Below, piece after piece: positions 8,107 to 16,502 of a stretch of 39,471 nt of DNA (position 1 is the stretch's first letter; each line of letters opens with the position of its first letter). Position numbers and translations under genes: made by a program. The stretch covers positions 1-39,471 of the forward strand of contig NZ_BMRI01000047.1 of NCBI RefSeq assembly GCF_014648555.1, written 5' to 3'. The stretch is from Kitasatospora griseola. Lineage in GTDB: Bacteria > Actinomycetota > Actinomycetes > Streptomycetales > Streptomycetaceae. The notes beneath the pieces were generated by a model that saw only the letters and a list, made by a program, of their open reading frames with translations, had not been told where the DNA came from and did no database searches.

Positions 8107-8985
8107 GTGTCGACCGCCACCGCCGTCCTGCCCGCCACGTCGAAGCCCACCACCAGCTCCGTCCAGCGGGCCGCCGAGGTGCTCTCCATCCGGTGGGCCA
8201 CCCGGATCGTCCGCGCTCTGCGGCAGGGAACGACGACCAGCGGCGACCTCCTGGCGGGCGACCCGGTCATCCCGGTGAGCAGCGCGTACTCGGTCATCCG
8301 CGCGCTCGCCGGAGCCCACGTCATCACCCGAACCCCGAGCGGCGGTGCCCGCATCGATCTCGCGCTGTCTCCCAAGGGCCAGGCGCTGGCGCCCGTGTAC
8401 GCCTCGGCCCTTGCCTGGGCCGAGCGTTACCCCCGACCGGGTGTCGGAGCCGAGCAGGCACCGGAGATGATCGAGGAGACGCTGGGCCTGCTGGCCAGCT
8501 CCCACACCGTCCCCCTGCTGAGCGAACTGGCCGGCAGCGCGCCGAAGCCCTACCCGCATCTGGTCACCTCCCTGAACGCCCGCGACAAGGCCGCGGCCTA
8601 CCAGCGGCTGCTCGCGCTGGAGGAGCGCGGCCTCGTGGCCCGCAGCGGCACCCGCCGCACCTACCGGTGGAGCGCCACCGAGGCGGGGCTGGCGATCGGC
8701 CGGGTGTACGGCGACCTGGCTGCCTGGACCTCCGGCGCCCACACCCCGTCCGCACCGGCCAAGCCTGGCACCGCGCTGGCCGCCGCTGGCCGCGCCGCCG
8801 TCGTCGTGCAGAGCCCGGCGCAGGGCGATCTGTTCTCCGAGTTGCAGAGCGCCGAGCGTCCGGTGAGCGCCCGGGCAGCGGCGGCTGACCTGCGCAGCAT
8901 CACCCTTCACATCTCCTTCTCCGACGCCCCGGCCCCGCAGCCACCCGCTCCGCTGCTCGTCGCCGCCTCGGCGCACCGCCGCTGA
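8107..8985 (+). CDS. tandem winged-helix (HxlR/MarR-like) regulator
   Basis: 292 residues from GTG 8107 with GGAG 8 bases upstream. Residues about 18-110 follow the HxlR pattern: LSIRWATRIVRALRQG, then a recognition-helix region (SSAYSVIRALAGAHVITR), a wing, and ALSPKGQALAPVYASALAWA. A second winged helix at about 125-215 repeats the order (HTVPLLSELAG, AAYQRLLALEERGLVARSG). Two DNA-binding domains in one chain could contact both half-sites. The tail ends LVAASAHRR. The gene at 12840 is a paralogue. It may regulate the array, but no operator was identified. Confidence 0.78.
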   Translation: MSTATAVLPATSKPTTSSVQRAAEVLSIRWATRIVRALRQGTTTSGDLLAGDPVIPVSSAYSVIRALAGAHVITRTPSGGARIDLALSPKGQALAPVYASALAWAERYPRPGVGAEQAPEMIEETLGLLASSHTVPLLSELAGSAPKPYPHLVTSLNARDKAAAYQRLLALEERGLVARSGTRRTYRWSATEAGLAIGRVYGDLAAWTSGAHTPSAPAKPGTALAAAGRAAVVVQSPAQGDLFSELQSAERPVSARAAAADLRSITLHISFSDAPAPQPPAPLLVAASAHRR

Positions 8986-9026
8986 CGAACCCCGCCCGCC
9001 CGGCCCGCGATCCCACCCCGAGGTTC

Positions 9027-10304
9027 ATGATCCCGCCTTCCCCGTCCTCCGTCCCTACGAGCGGTACCCCCGTGCCGGCCGCCGCCTCAGCTGCGGATCC
9101 CGAAAGCCTCCGGCCAGCGCTTCCGGCAGGCTCCCGCCGAGCAGGTGGACGATCCATCCTTCGAACCCCGCACGTCACGCCGCTGCTGGCGGGAACCCTG
9201 GTGGGCCGTCTGCCCGCGGCGATGGCCCCGATAGCCGTGTTCCTGGCCGCCCGGGCCGATCACGCCTCCACCGCGCTCGGCGCCGTCCTGGCCGCGCTGT
9301 ACGCACTGGCCGGGGCGATCGGGCAGCCGCTGCTCGGCCGCGTGGTGGACCGCTCCACCCTGGCCGCCGTCGCCGTACCCGCCGCAGCCGTCTCGGGCGC
9401 AGCGTTCATCGCGCTGGCCTTCGTGGACTGCGCCGCGCAGCCGCTGGCCGCCGCCGTGCTGTCGGTCGTCGCGGGTGCGGCCACCCCGCCTCTGGAGGCG
9501 GGCTTGAGGGCGATGTGGACCCGGTTGGTCGAACCGCGCCACCATCACAAGGTCTTCGCCCTCGACTCCGCCTCGCAGGAGGTGGTGTTCGTCGCCGGAC
9601 CGCTGCTGGCCACCGCCGTGTGCCTGCTCGCCTCGCCCGACTTGGCGCTGGTCGCCTGCGCGGTGGCCGGCAGCGCCGGCACCCTGGCCGTCGCCGCCCG
9701 CCCTCCGGCCAGCGTCCGGTCCCCGGCACGCGCGGTCCACTGGCTCGGACCGCTGCGCTCGCCCGGTCTGCTGGTCCTGCTCACGGCCTCGGTGTTCTTC
9801 GGGGTGACGCTCGGCTCGTTCACCGTCTTGGCCCTGTCCTACGCCGACCGGCACCACGAAGGGTGGCTCGCCGGCGTGCTTCCGGCCGCTCTGTCGTTCG
9901 GCAGCCTCGTCGGCGGCGCTGCGTGGGCCAAGCTCAAGCGACCGTGGTCACCCAGCCGCGCCCTGCCCGCGGTCGGCACGGTGTACGCCTCCGCCTTCGC
10001 CATCCTGCTGCTGCCCGCCCCATCGTGGCTGATGATCACGGCGAGTGTCCTGCCGGGCCTGTTCCTCGCCCCTTGGTTGGCCTCCGCGTTCGTCGCCTGC
10101 GACGCCCTGGCGCCGAGCGGCACCGCCACCGAGGCCGCCGCCTGGCTGATCGCGGTGATCGGTCTCGGCCAGGCCACGGGCACCGCCACCGCCGGCCAGT
10201 TCTCCGCGTACGGCCACACCGCCACGGCCGCCGTCCCCCTGCTCGGCGCCGCGCTGGCCGCTACCGCACTCGTTGCGGGACGCCGCCGACTCTCGCTTCC
10301 CTGA
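9027..10304 (+). CDS. MFS-type membrane transporter
   Basis: 425 residues. After a 45-residue Pro/Ser-rich cytoplasmic N-terminus come about 11-12 hydrophobic segments separated by short loops, with an MFS-like loop 2-3 (GQPLLGRVVDRS, an analogue of the G-x-x-x-D-R motif). Length and layout match major facilitator exporters. Substrate cannot be read from sequence. ATG 9027 is the first good start; the 40 bases before it contain no strong ribosome site. It is followed by a HAD hydrolase gene. Unlike most neighbours it ends in RRRLSLP rather than in a long tail. Confidence 0.85.
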   Translation: MIPPSPSSVPTSGTPVPAAASAADPESLRPALPAGSRRAGGRSILRTPHVTPLLAGTLVGRLPAAMAPIAVFLAARADHASTALGAVLAALYALAGAIGQPLLGRVVDRSTLAAVAVPAAAVSGAAFIALAFVDCAAQPLAAAVLSVVAGAATPPLEAGLRAMWTRLVEPRHHHKVFALDSASQEVVFVAGPLLATAVCLLASPDLALVACAVAGSAGTLAVAARPPASVRSPARAVHWLGPLRSPGLLVLLTASVFFGVTLGSFTVLALSYADRHHEGWLAGVLPAALSFGSLVGGAAWAKLKRPWSPSRALPAVGTVYASAFAILLLPAPSWLMITASVLPGLFLAPWLASAFVACDALAPSGTATEAAAWLIAVIGLGQATGTATAGQFSAYGHTATAAVPLLGAALAATALVAGRRRLSLP

Positions 10305-10334
10305 TCAACCCCTTCCTTCTTGGAGCTGGACTTC

Positions 10335-11036
10335 TTGCCCAACCGCACCACCAAGGCCACGCCCGCGCCGATCACCATCGTCTGGGACTGGAACGGCACC
10401 CTTCGCAACGACCTCGACGATCACGTGGCGGCCCTGAACGCGACCCTGCCCGGCCTGGGCGGCGAGCCGATCAGCGTGGAGACCTACCAGGCGCTGCACC
10501 GAATGCCCATCCGCGACTTCTACACCGACGTACTCGGCCGGCAGCTCGGCGACGAGGAGTGGCACGCCGCCGACACCGCGTTCCTCGCCGAACTCGCCCG
10601 GCGGCCGGTCCGGCTCCAGCAGGGCGCACGGCAGCTCATGATGGGCCTGCGAGCCCAAGGCGTGCGACAGAGCCTGCTGTCGCTCGCGCCGCACGAGCGG
10701 CTCGTGGGCGAGGTGGAGTCGGTCGGCATCACCGGGCTGCTGGAGCGGATCGACGGCCGGCCGGGGCCGTCGGTCCCGAGCAAGGCGCCCGCCATGATCG
10801 CGCACCTGCAGGCCCTCGGGCCGGAGGTCGACCCGTCGCGCACCCTGGTGATCGGGGACAGCGTCGACGACGCCGTCGCCGCGCACGCCGTGGGCGCCGT
10901 CCCGGTGCTGCACAGCACAGGGCTGCACGGCGCAACGCGGCTGGCCACCACCGGCGTCCCGCTGGTGAACACGATCCAGGACGCCGTCGCCACCGGCATC
11001 GCCATCATCGCCTCGCGGCAGCTGGCAGCGGCATGA
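10335..11036 (+). CDS. HAD-superfamily hydrolase
   Basis: 233 residues. Motif I reads VWDWNGTLRND with the nucleophile Asp at about residue 18; motif III Lys lies in PSKAPAM and motif IV is VIGDSVDDAVAAH, the order seen in phosphoglycolate-phosphatase-like HAD enzymes. The second motif I acid is Asn (about residue 20) rather than Asp, a variant also known in this branch. An alpha-helical cap sits between motifs I and II. TTG 10335 is preferred over TTG 10320 because GGAG (10322-10325) precedes it by 9 bases. The stop overlaps the next ATG. Substrate unknown, probably a small phosphorylated metabolite. Confidence 0.83.
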   Translation: MPNRTTKATPAPITIVWDWNGTLRNDLDDHVAALNATLPGLGGEPISVETYQALHRMPIRDFYTDVLGRQLGDEEWHAADTAFLAELARRPVRLQQGARQLMMGLRAQGVRQSLLSLAPHERLVGEVESVGITGLLERIDGRPGPSVPSKAPAMIAHLQALGPEVDPSRTLVIGDSVDDAVAAHAVGAVPVLHSTGLHGATRLATTGVPLVNTIQDAVATGIAIIASRQLAAA

Positions 11037-11842
11037 GCGCGGACAGCGGACGCCCGATCGCCCCGTGGAGGCCCCGAGTACCCGGCAACACCGACCTCGG
11101 CAACCGGCTCGTGTGGTCCGAGCTTCAGGTCAAGCAACCCCGCGACCTGCCCGGGCACGGCACAGCGACCCTCCACGGCGCGGTCGCCGACCAGATCGCC
11201 TCCACCGCCCTCAAGCTCGACGACGTGCAGGCCCGGCTGGTCGCTCTGGCCGCCGCCCTGCGGGACGACCTCCAGCGCATCGAGGCTGGCCATGACACCA
11301 CCCTCCCCGTCACCAACGGCATCCTGCGCAACGGCGCTCTCGACATCGACCTCCTGGTCACGCGCCGCACCGAACTGCACCGATCGCTCACCGCGCTGAT
11401 CAGCGTCTACAAGGAACTGCCCGCCTTCGTCCCGCCCCCGGCCCCGGTGCCGACGGCGAAGTCGGCAGCAGCGGTGACCCGGCTGCCGCCACGGCAGGAG
11501 GAAGCGTTGCGGCTGGTCGGCTCGTCAACCGTCACCATCTTCAAGGGCTCGCGCGGGTCGGTGAGGGTCATAGCCAGCGAGGCCCCCATCACGGTCGCCA
11601 CCATCGATGCCCTGATCGGCAAGGGCCTGGTTGACCACTACGCCCGCAAGGCCCTGTTCCGGAGCCACGATCTGACTCTCACACCTGAGGGGCAGAGCAG
11701 GTACGAGGCCCTCGCAACGGAGCCAGCCGTCGCCCGCTCGGCCGCCGCCCGTGCTCGGCCGGTCGGTCTGCCCGGAGCACCTGAGGTGCCCGCCGCCGTC
11801 TCCGTCCCCATGTCGCCGCCGGCGGTCCGGTCCCGGCGCTGA
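11033..11842 (+). CDS. helical TNGILR-domain protein with C-terminal winged helix
   Basis: 269 residues, ATG overlapping the upstream stop. Residues about 40-125 form a helical hairpin domain (DQIASTALKLDDVQARLVAL, then TLPVTNGILRNGALDIDLLV) that is repeated in the protein encoded at 11905. Residues about 150-220 resemble a winged helix (LPPRQEEALRLVG, ITVATIDALIGKGLVDHYA, LTLTPEGQSRYEAL). The tail contains ARSAAARARPVG and ends PPAVRSRR. A DNA-binding role is plausible from the C-terminal domain. No database family is recognised. Confidence 0.78.
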   Translation: MSADSGRPIAPWRPRVPGNTDLGNRLVWSELQVKQPRDLPGHGTATLHGAVADQIASTALKLDDVQARLVALAAALRDDLQRIEAGHDTTLPVTNGILRNGALDIDLLVTRRTELHRSLTALISVYKELPAFVPPPAPVPTAKSAAAVTRLPPRQEEALRLVGSSTVTIFKGSRGSVRVIASEAPITVATIDALIGKGLVDHYARKALFRSHDLTLTPEGQSRYEALATEPAVARSAAARARPVGLPGAPEVPAAVSVPMSPPAVRSRR

Positions 11843-11904
11843 CCGTCGCCCCACCCCCGCGGGCCCGCCGGGCCCGGCCTTCGACCACGCTCAGGAGACC
11901 CCTC

Positions 11905-12825
11905 ATCGGCAGCTGGGACACCGGTCCGTTCCACAACGACGCCGCGGTCGGCATCGCCGAGCACTTCGACAGCCTCTTCCCGGCCGAGCTACCGCCGTGG
12001 CTCCACCGCCTCTTCGACGTCGCGGTCGCCATGCCGGAGGGCCCGCTCGACACCGACATGGCGCAGGAGGTCGTCGCCGCCGCGGCTGTCATCGCCTCGC
12101 AGTGCACGGACGGAAGCGACGTCAACCTCAACAGCGGCCCGCGCGAGCCGGTCCCGCCTCTGCCAACGGACCTCCGGCCAAAGGCTTCCACAGCCCTCGA
12201 CCGCGTCCTCGCCCACGCCGACGCCGAGGTGGACCGCTGGTACGTCCGGGAGCGAGGCGAGCAGTGGCTCGGCAACGTGCAACGGATCCGCCTCATCCTG
12301 GCGGACCCTGCCTCCGCCCCTGAGCCTGCGGCGCCCCGACCGCAGCGGCGGGTGTTCGCCGGCCAGCAGCTCCTCCGGGACAGGTTCGGCGTCGAGGACG
12401 CCTTGGACCTGCACACCCGGCATCCCCAGGGGTCACCGGCGCACGCTCTGGCCGATCTGCTGGAGCGCCAGTCGTACGAGGTGGACACCCTCGACCGGGA
12501 ACTGCGCGCGATGGCTGCCCGGGCGGGCGAGATGCTGGCCCAGGTTGCCGAGGGCAAGCATGGAGCGGTCCAGACCAACGGCATCCTGCGCTTCACCGGC
12601 GTCGAACTGGAGACCCTCGGAGCCCGCTTCGCTCTCGCCAACCGTGACCTGCAGGAACTGGCCAACCGGTACGAGTACGCCGTCGCCAGCGGGACGGACC
12701 ACGCCGCTGCCCCGCGGTCGGCGGCTGCCCGGACCCGGACCACGCCCAGCGCCGCGGCCGAGGCGGAACCTCCGCCGGCAGTAGCCGCGCCGACCGCTTC
12801 CTCCCACCGCACGCCCCGCCCGTAA
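11905..12825 (+). CDS. DUF4259-TNGILR fusion protein, AUC start
   Basis: 306 residues. The N-terminus reads IGSWDTGPFHNDAAVGIAE. DUF4259 proteins characteristically begin M-G-x-W-G-x-G-P-F-x-N-D, so the initiator position is the ATC at 11905. AGGAG (11893-11897) lies 7 bases upstream and no ATG/GTG/TTG precedes the motif; the next ATG (12031) would remove it. After DUF4259 (to about residue 130) comes the TNGILR helical domain (about 185-265: GAVQTNGILRFTGVELETLG) shared with the preceding gene. The tail contains RSAAARTRTTP. DUF4259 has no assigned function. This is the firmest case of a near-cognate start here. Confidence 0.78.
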   Translation: MGSWDTGPFHNDAAVGIAEHFDSLFPAELPPWLHRLFDVAVAMPEGPLDTDMAQEVVAAAAVIASQCTDGSDVNLNSGPREPVPPLPTDLRPKASTALDRVLAHADAEVDRWYVRERGEQWLGNVQRIRLILADPASAPEPAAPRPQRRVFAGQQLLRDRFGVEDALDLHTRHPQGSPAHALADLLERQSYEVDTLDRELRAMAARAGEMLAQVAEGKHGAVQTNGILRFTGVELETLGARFALANRDLQELANRYEYAVASGTDHAAAPRSAAARTRTTPSAAAEAEPPPAVAAPTASSHRTPRP

Positions 12826-12839
12826 GGACCCTCTGCTCC

Positions 12840-13100
12840 GTGTCCACGACCGTCACCCACCAGGCGCGCGTCGCCCGCGCCCTGAACGTGCTCGCCCCTC
12901 CCGGCGCCGTCCACGTGCTCCTGTCCGTCCGGCTCACCGAACGATCCGCCGAGGAACAACAGGCCCTGCGGGCCACGGTGGGCGATCCCGCCGACGGCCT
13001 GCACCCCGCCCAGGTCGCGGAACATCACCGCAACCTGGAGCACCACGGCCTGCTCCGCACCAGCCCCGCCGGCTTGGAGGCCACCGCAGCGGCGAAGTAG
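12840..13100 (+). CDS. tandem winged-helix protein, 5' part ending at in-frame amber
   Basis: 86 residues from GTG 12840, preceded by AAGGA at 11 bases. It is related to the first winged helix of the protein at 8107 (VARALNVLAPPGAVHVLL, then NLEHHGLLRTSPAGLEATAA). It stops at TAG 13098-13100 in the middle of the helix that in the paralogue continues as ALAPVY; immediately after the TAG the same frame continues LWPVFLAAAGWAAKH. Codon CAG to TAG would explain the break. Probably a broken gene; a sequencing error or readthrough cannot be excluded. Confidence 0.65.
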   Translation: MSTTVTHQARVARALNVLAPPGAVHVLLSVRLTERSAEEQQALRATVGDPADGLHPAQVAEHHRNLEHHGLLRTSPAGLEATAAAK

Positions 13101-13601
13101 CTGTGGCCGGTGTTCCTCGCCGCCGCCGGATGGGCCGCGAAGCACCGGCCCCGGCTCGTCGCCGACGAGCCCATCGCGGTCGCCGTCGAGGAGGTCCTGC
13201 GCCTCGGCGCCCAGCCGCTCACCGCGCCCGTCCTGGACCGGCTGCGTACCGGGCCGGCCACCGAGGAAGACCTTGCCTGCCCGATGACGGCCGCGGCCCG
13301 CGCCCAACTGCCCGACCAGCTCTCCGTCCTCGTGCAGCTGGAACTGCTGGAGCGTCTGCCGAACGGCGCCCTGCAGACCACCGCGGCGGGCAGCCAGCTC
13401 GCCGAGGTGCACGACACCCTCGCCAACTGGTACGGCGAGCACCGGGCCCCCGCACGGCGCACGAACTCCGCCGAACCGGTGCCGAGCAGTTCCTCCCGCT
13501 CCAGCGCGGCGACCACCCGCGCCGTCGTCCCCGGCAGCGGCCCCACCGACTCGCTGCCGCCACCCGATGCCGCCGGCCACCGCCCCGGCCCTCGTCGCTG
13601 A
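13101..13601 (+). pseudogene. tandem winged-helix protein, 3' part after amber codon
   Basis: Same frame as the preceding entry. It supplies the end of the first winged helix (LWPVFLAAAGW), the second winged helix (AVEEVLRLGAQPLTAPVLDRL, then DQLSVLVQLELLERLPNG) and the tail ending GHRPGPRR. A GTG at 13110 could start a shorter protein, but there is no ribosome site in front of it and it would begin inside a conserved helix. Best read as the C-terminal portion of one 253-codon gene interrupted by TAG 13098-13100. Confidence 0.6.
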
Positions 13602-13618
13602 ACCGAAGGACCGCACTC

Positions 13619-14416
13619 ATCCCCACCCGCGAAACCCTCGAAGAGACCCGCTTCGACGTCGACGGCCTCCGACCGGTCACCCCCGACGACGAGTCGAGGC
13701 TCGACCACTTCTGCCTCAGCCTGGACATGTACACCTCCCTTGCGGTCCAGCACATGTCGAACCCGCACACCGAGCTCCTCGCCGAGAGCTTCCATGTCGT
13801 GCACGACGGCACCATGACCTGGGCCGACGTCCCCGGCCTCGCTCAGTACGCGGCCGTCCACGTCGAGCGCGACCTCGGGGAGGGCACGTACCGCTTCGAC
13901 TACAGCCGCCACTCCATCGCCGCTCTCGCCCAGAACTGGCTCATCTCCCGCGGCGCCGACCCGGGCCAGCTCACCGTGGACGTCGAGGACCCCATGCGCA
14001 CCGACCAGGCCACCCGGGACCTGGAGGACTTCCTGGCCGTCTCCGGAGACCGCTTCGGGATCCGCGACGACTACACCCACGACAGTCCGGTCTTCTACAA
14101 GACGTGGATCATCGCCACCGACAGCCGGCCCGATCCGGGCCAGCAACCGGTCCGCGTCTTCTACGAGGACGTCGACACGGCGAACCACTCCTACTCCCTG
14201 CGCCAGGGCGGCTTCGCCACCGTCGAAGCCGCCCGGAGCTGGGTCGACCGGCTGGGGCACCCGGACAACCCGCTGCCACCGCTGACCGCCGCCCCCAGCG
14301 CCCGCGCCGCCGGCGCCGGAGCGCACAGCTCCGTCGCGATCACCCTCTCCGCCCCGGGCCCCGCGCAGGCACCCGTTACGGCGGAGGGCAGCCCCACGCG
14401 ACCGCACCGCCGCTGA
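13619..14416 (+). CDS. hypothetical protein, paralogue of genes at 6830 and 16785, AUC start
   Basis: 265 residues. AAGGA (13606-13610) is followed after 8 bases by ATC 13619, giving M-P-T-R-E-T; the first ATG downstream (13727) lies well inside coding sequence. It shares with the paralogues IAALAQNWLISRGADPGQL, the central acidic DLEDFLAVSGDRF, FYKTWIIATD and SYSLRQGGFATVEAARSW. No recognised domain or membrane segment. The tail is Ala/Pro/Ser-rich and ends SPTRPHRR. Function unknown; the family seems to be restricted to this kind of element, which is inference from the lack of recognition. Confidence 0.72.
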   Translation: MPTRETLEETRFDVDGLRPVTPDDESRLDHFCLSLDMYTSLAVQHMSNPHTELLAESFHVVHDGTMTWADVPGLAQYAAVHVERDLGEGTYRFDYSRHSIAALAQNWLISRGADPGQLTVDVEDPMRTDQATRDLEDFLAVSGDRFGIRDDYTHDSPVFYKTWIIATDSRPDPGQQPVRVFYEDVDTANHSYSLRQGGFATVEAARSWVDRLGHPDNPLPPLTAAPSARAAGAGAHSSVAITLSAPGPAQAPVTAEGSPTRPHRR

Positions 14417-14445
14417 CGCACCATCACCCACTGGAAGGACTGCAG

Positions 14446-14847
14446 ATCTCCCCGACCGACAGCGCTCAGCCGCCGGCCACCGCCGGGCCGCAGCGGCGAC
14501 CGCGCACGACGGAGCGCCGCAGCGTGCAGACCACGGTGCGGTTCACCCCAGCGGCCATCGCCGCCATCGGCGAGCGCGCCGCTGCCGAGCGCCTCACGAC
14601 CGCCGGGTTCATCGGCAACGCCGCCCTGGCCGCCGCGCGGTGCGGCGATCCGCTCCAGCACCCCGACCGCGACCCGCGGCGCCCGCTCGTCGAAGCCCTC
14701 GACCGCGTAGCCGGCGAGCTGAACGCCGCGGTCGCCGCCGTCCGAGAGTCGCAGGCCGGGCCGGGGCAGGAGGCCGCACTCGCGGTTCTTCCGGCCGTCG
14801 CCGAGCGGACGTACACCGTACTGGAAGCCGTGCTGGAGGTGTCGTGA
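14446..14847 (+). CDS. MobC-like relaxosome accessory protein, AUC start
   Basis: 133 residues from ATC 14446, 6 bases after GGAAGGA (14433-14439). No usual start codon precedes the conserved segment except GTG 14524, which would cut into it. An Arg-rich N-terminus is followed by SVQTTVRFTPAAIAAIGERA and LTTAGFIGNAALAAA, typical of the ribbon-helix-helix fold of MobC/plasmid mobilisation proteins, then LVEALDRVAGELNAAVAAV. MobC proteins help the relaxase open the nick region. The stop overlaps the GTG of the relaxase gene (GTGA), the usual mob gene order. Confidence 0.75.
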   Translation: MSPTDSAQPPATAGPQRRPRTTERRSVQTTVRFTPAAIAAIGERAAAERLTTAGFIGNAALAAARCGDPLQHPDRDPRRPLVEALDRVAGELNAAVAAVRESQAGPGQEAALAVLPAVAERTYTVLEAVLEVS

Positions 14848-15698
14848 TCCCCGACGTCTCCCGGGGCAACGGCATCCGCCCGCTGTTGGCCTACCTCTAC
14901 GGGCCGGGCCGGCGCGAGGAACACGTCGATCCGCACCTCGTCGCCGCGTGGGACCTGCACGGCGCCCCCGACCCGGGACGTCAGCCGGGTGCGAGCGTCG
15001 GCCGGCTCGCGGACCGCCTCGACCAGCACGCCCGGCTGCGCGCCGCCGAGTTGGGGGCGGTGCCGCCGAACCGGGTGTGGCACTGCTCCGTCCGCGCAGC
15101 CCCGGAGGACCCCGACCTCAGCGACGAGCAGTGGGCCCAGGTGGCTCGTCGCGTCGTCCGGGCCACCGGTCTCGCGCCCGATCAGGGCCCCGGCTGCCGG
15201 TGGGTGGCGGTCCGCCGCGCCGTCCACCACATCCACCTCGCCGCCGTCACTGTCCTGCCCACCGGCGCCCGGCCCGCCATGCACCGCGACGCGATGCGGG
15301 CCCAGGCCGAGTGCCGAGCCATCGAGGCCGAGTGGGGGCTGCGCCGGGTCGGGCTCGGCGAACGGACCAGCACCAGCTACCCGACCACCGCCGAGATCAT
15401 CAAGGCCGAACGCCAGGGCTGGGACGAGACGTCCCGCGTCTGGCTCCAGCAGCAGATGCGCCAGGCCCTGGAAGAAGCCACCACCGTGGACGACTACGCC
15501 GCGGCGCTGGCCGCCCGCGGCGTGCTCGTGCGCTGGCGAACCGACGCGCAGGGCGCCGCCGTCGGCTACAGCCTCGCCCGCCCCGGCGACACCGGCGGCA
15601 GCGGGGCCCCGGTGTTCTTCGCCGCCGGACGCCTCGACTCCACGTTGACCCTGCCTCGGCTGCGCCGCGCCCTGGCCCCCGCCGCCGACCGGCTCTGA
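14844..15698 (+). CDS. relaxase/mobilization nuclease (VirD2/MobA-like), compact
   Basis: 284 residues. The N-terminus (MIPDVSRGNGIRPLLAYLYG and PHLVAAWD) and WHCSVRAAPEDPDLSDEQWA match actinobacterial relaxases. The metal-binding histidines lie in AVHHIHLAAV (about residue 132-137). A nicking Tyr cannot be assigned with certainty; Tyr in the N-terminal AYLYG is a candidate. The protein would nick oriT and pilot the strand during conjugal mobilisation, with a transfer channel supplied elsewhere. It is shorter than many relaxases of this group (often 400-600 residues) and ends soon after a helical segment. Coupled to the MobC-like gene by a GTGA overlap. Confidence 0.8.
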   Translation: MIPDVSRGNGIRPLLAYLYGPGRREEHVDPHLVAAWDLHGAPDPGRQPGASVGRLADRLDQHARLRAAELGAVPPNRVWHCSVRAAPEDPDLSDEQWAQVARRVVRATGLAPDQGPGCRWVAVRRAVHHIHLAAVTVLPTGARPAMHRDAMRAQAECRAIEAEWGLRRVGLGERTSTSYPTTAEIIKAERQGWDETSRVWLQQQMRQALEEATTVDDYAAALAARGVLVRWRTDAQGAAVGYSLARPGDTGGSGAPVFFAAGRLDSTLTLPRLRRALAPAADRL

Positions 15699-15794
15699 CG
15701 CCGGACTGCCCGCCCGTCAACTCCCTTCGCCCGGAGATCCCCCGCGGCCCGGAAGGCAGGTCCCGTCGAACCCCGACTACGACGAAGGAACAGC

Positions 15795-16502
15795 TTGCCG
15801 ACACCACACCAGCTTGCCGCCCAGCCCCACCAGGCCGTCCTCGCCGCCGCCGCCGACCCCGACCACCAAGTCCCGAACACCTTCAACGCCCGCACCCACC
15901 GCGTCCTGGTGAACGAGGGCCTCGCCCACATGCGCCCGTTCACCATCGGGAACCGCACCTATCAGTACGACGAACTCTTCGGCCCTCCGGACATCCACCT
16001 CACCGCCGCCGGCCGGGCCTACGCCGAACGGCACGGCGTGCAGACCCCTCGCCGCAGGATCGTGGTGATCTCCTGTGGCTCACTGAAGTTCGATCCCGGG
16101 GTCAACGAGTTCGGCCGCCCCAACGCCCTACCGGCCGGCGATCTCTACCGGGGCCAGTACCACCGATCGCTGCGCGCCGCCGCCGACGCGCTCACAGCTG
16201 GACGCCGTCGGCCGGTGATCGTCAGCGCCCTCCACGGACTGGTGGAGCTGGACCGCAGCCTCCTGTACTACGACGTGAAGCTCGGGGACGCCAAGGCGGT
16301 GAGCGCCGTCACCATCCGCGCCCAGGCCCGGCGTCTGGACCTGGACGACGCCGATGTGATCGTCCTCGGCGGGCGGGCGTACGTCGAGCTGGTCACCAGT
16401 GCCGTGCCCCATGCCCTCGCGCCCCTCACCGGTGGGCTGGGGGCTCACCGCGCCCAGTGCCGAGCCGTACAAGACAACGGCGATCTCGCCGCGTCCTGGT
16501 GA
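15795..16502 (+). CDS. DUF6884 domain protein, stopped by in-frame opal
   Basis: 235 residues from TTG 15795, with GAAGGAA immediately upstream. An N-terminal winged-helix-like part (AVLAAAADPDHQVPNTFNAR) is followed from about residue 85 by the DUF6884 pattern: VVISCGSLKFD, LPAGDLYRGQYHRSLRAAA, VIVSALHGLVELD and VIVLGGRAYVELV. Such domains are seen in actinomycete and phage proteins and may be nucleotide- or base-binding, without proven activity. The frame stops at TGA 16500-16502 after LAASW, then continues to look coding (see next entry). The domain itself is complete, so the product could still function. Confidence 0.75.
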   Translation: MPTPHQLAAQPHQAVLAAAADPDHQVPNTFNARTHRVLVNEGLAHMRPFTIGNRTYQYDELFGPPDIHLTAAGRAYAERHGVQTPRRRIVVISCGSLKFDPGVNEFGRPNALPAGDLYRGQYHRSLRAAADALTAGRRRPVIVSALHGLVELDRSLLYYDVKLGDAKAVSAVTIRAQARRLDLDDADVIVLGGRAYVELVTSAVPHALAPLTGGLGAHRAQCRAVQDNGDLAASW

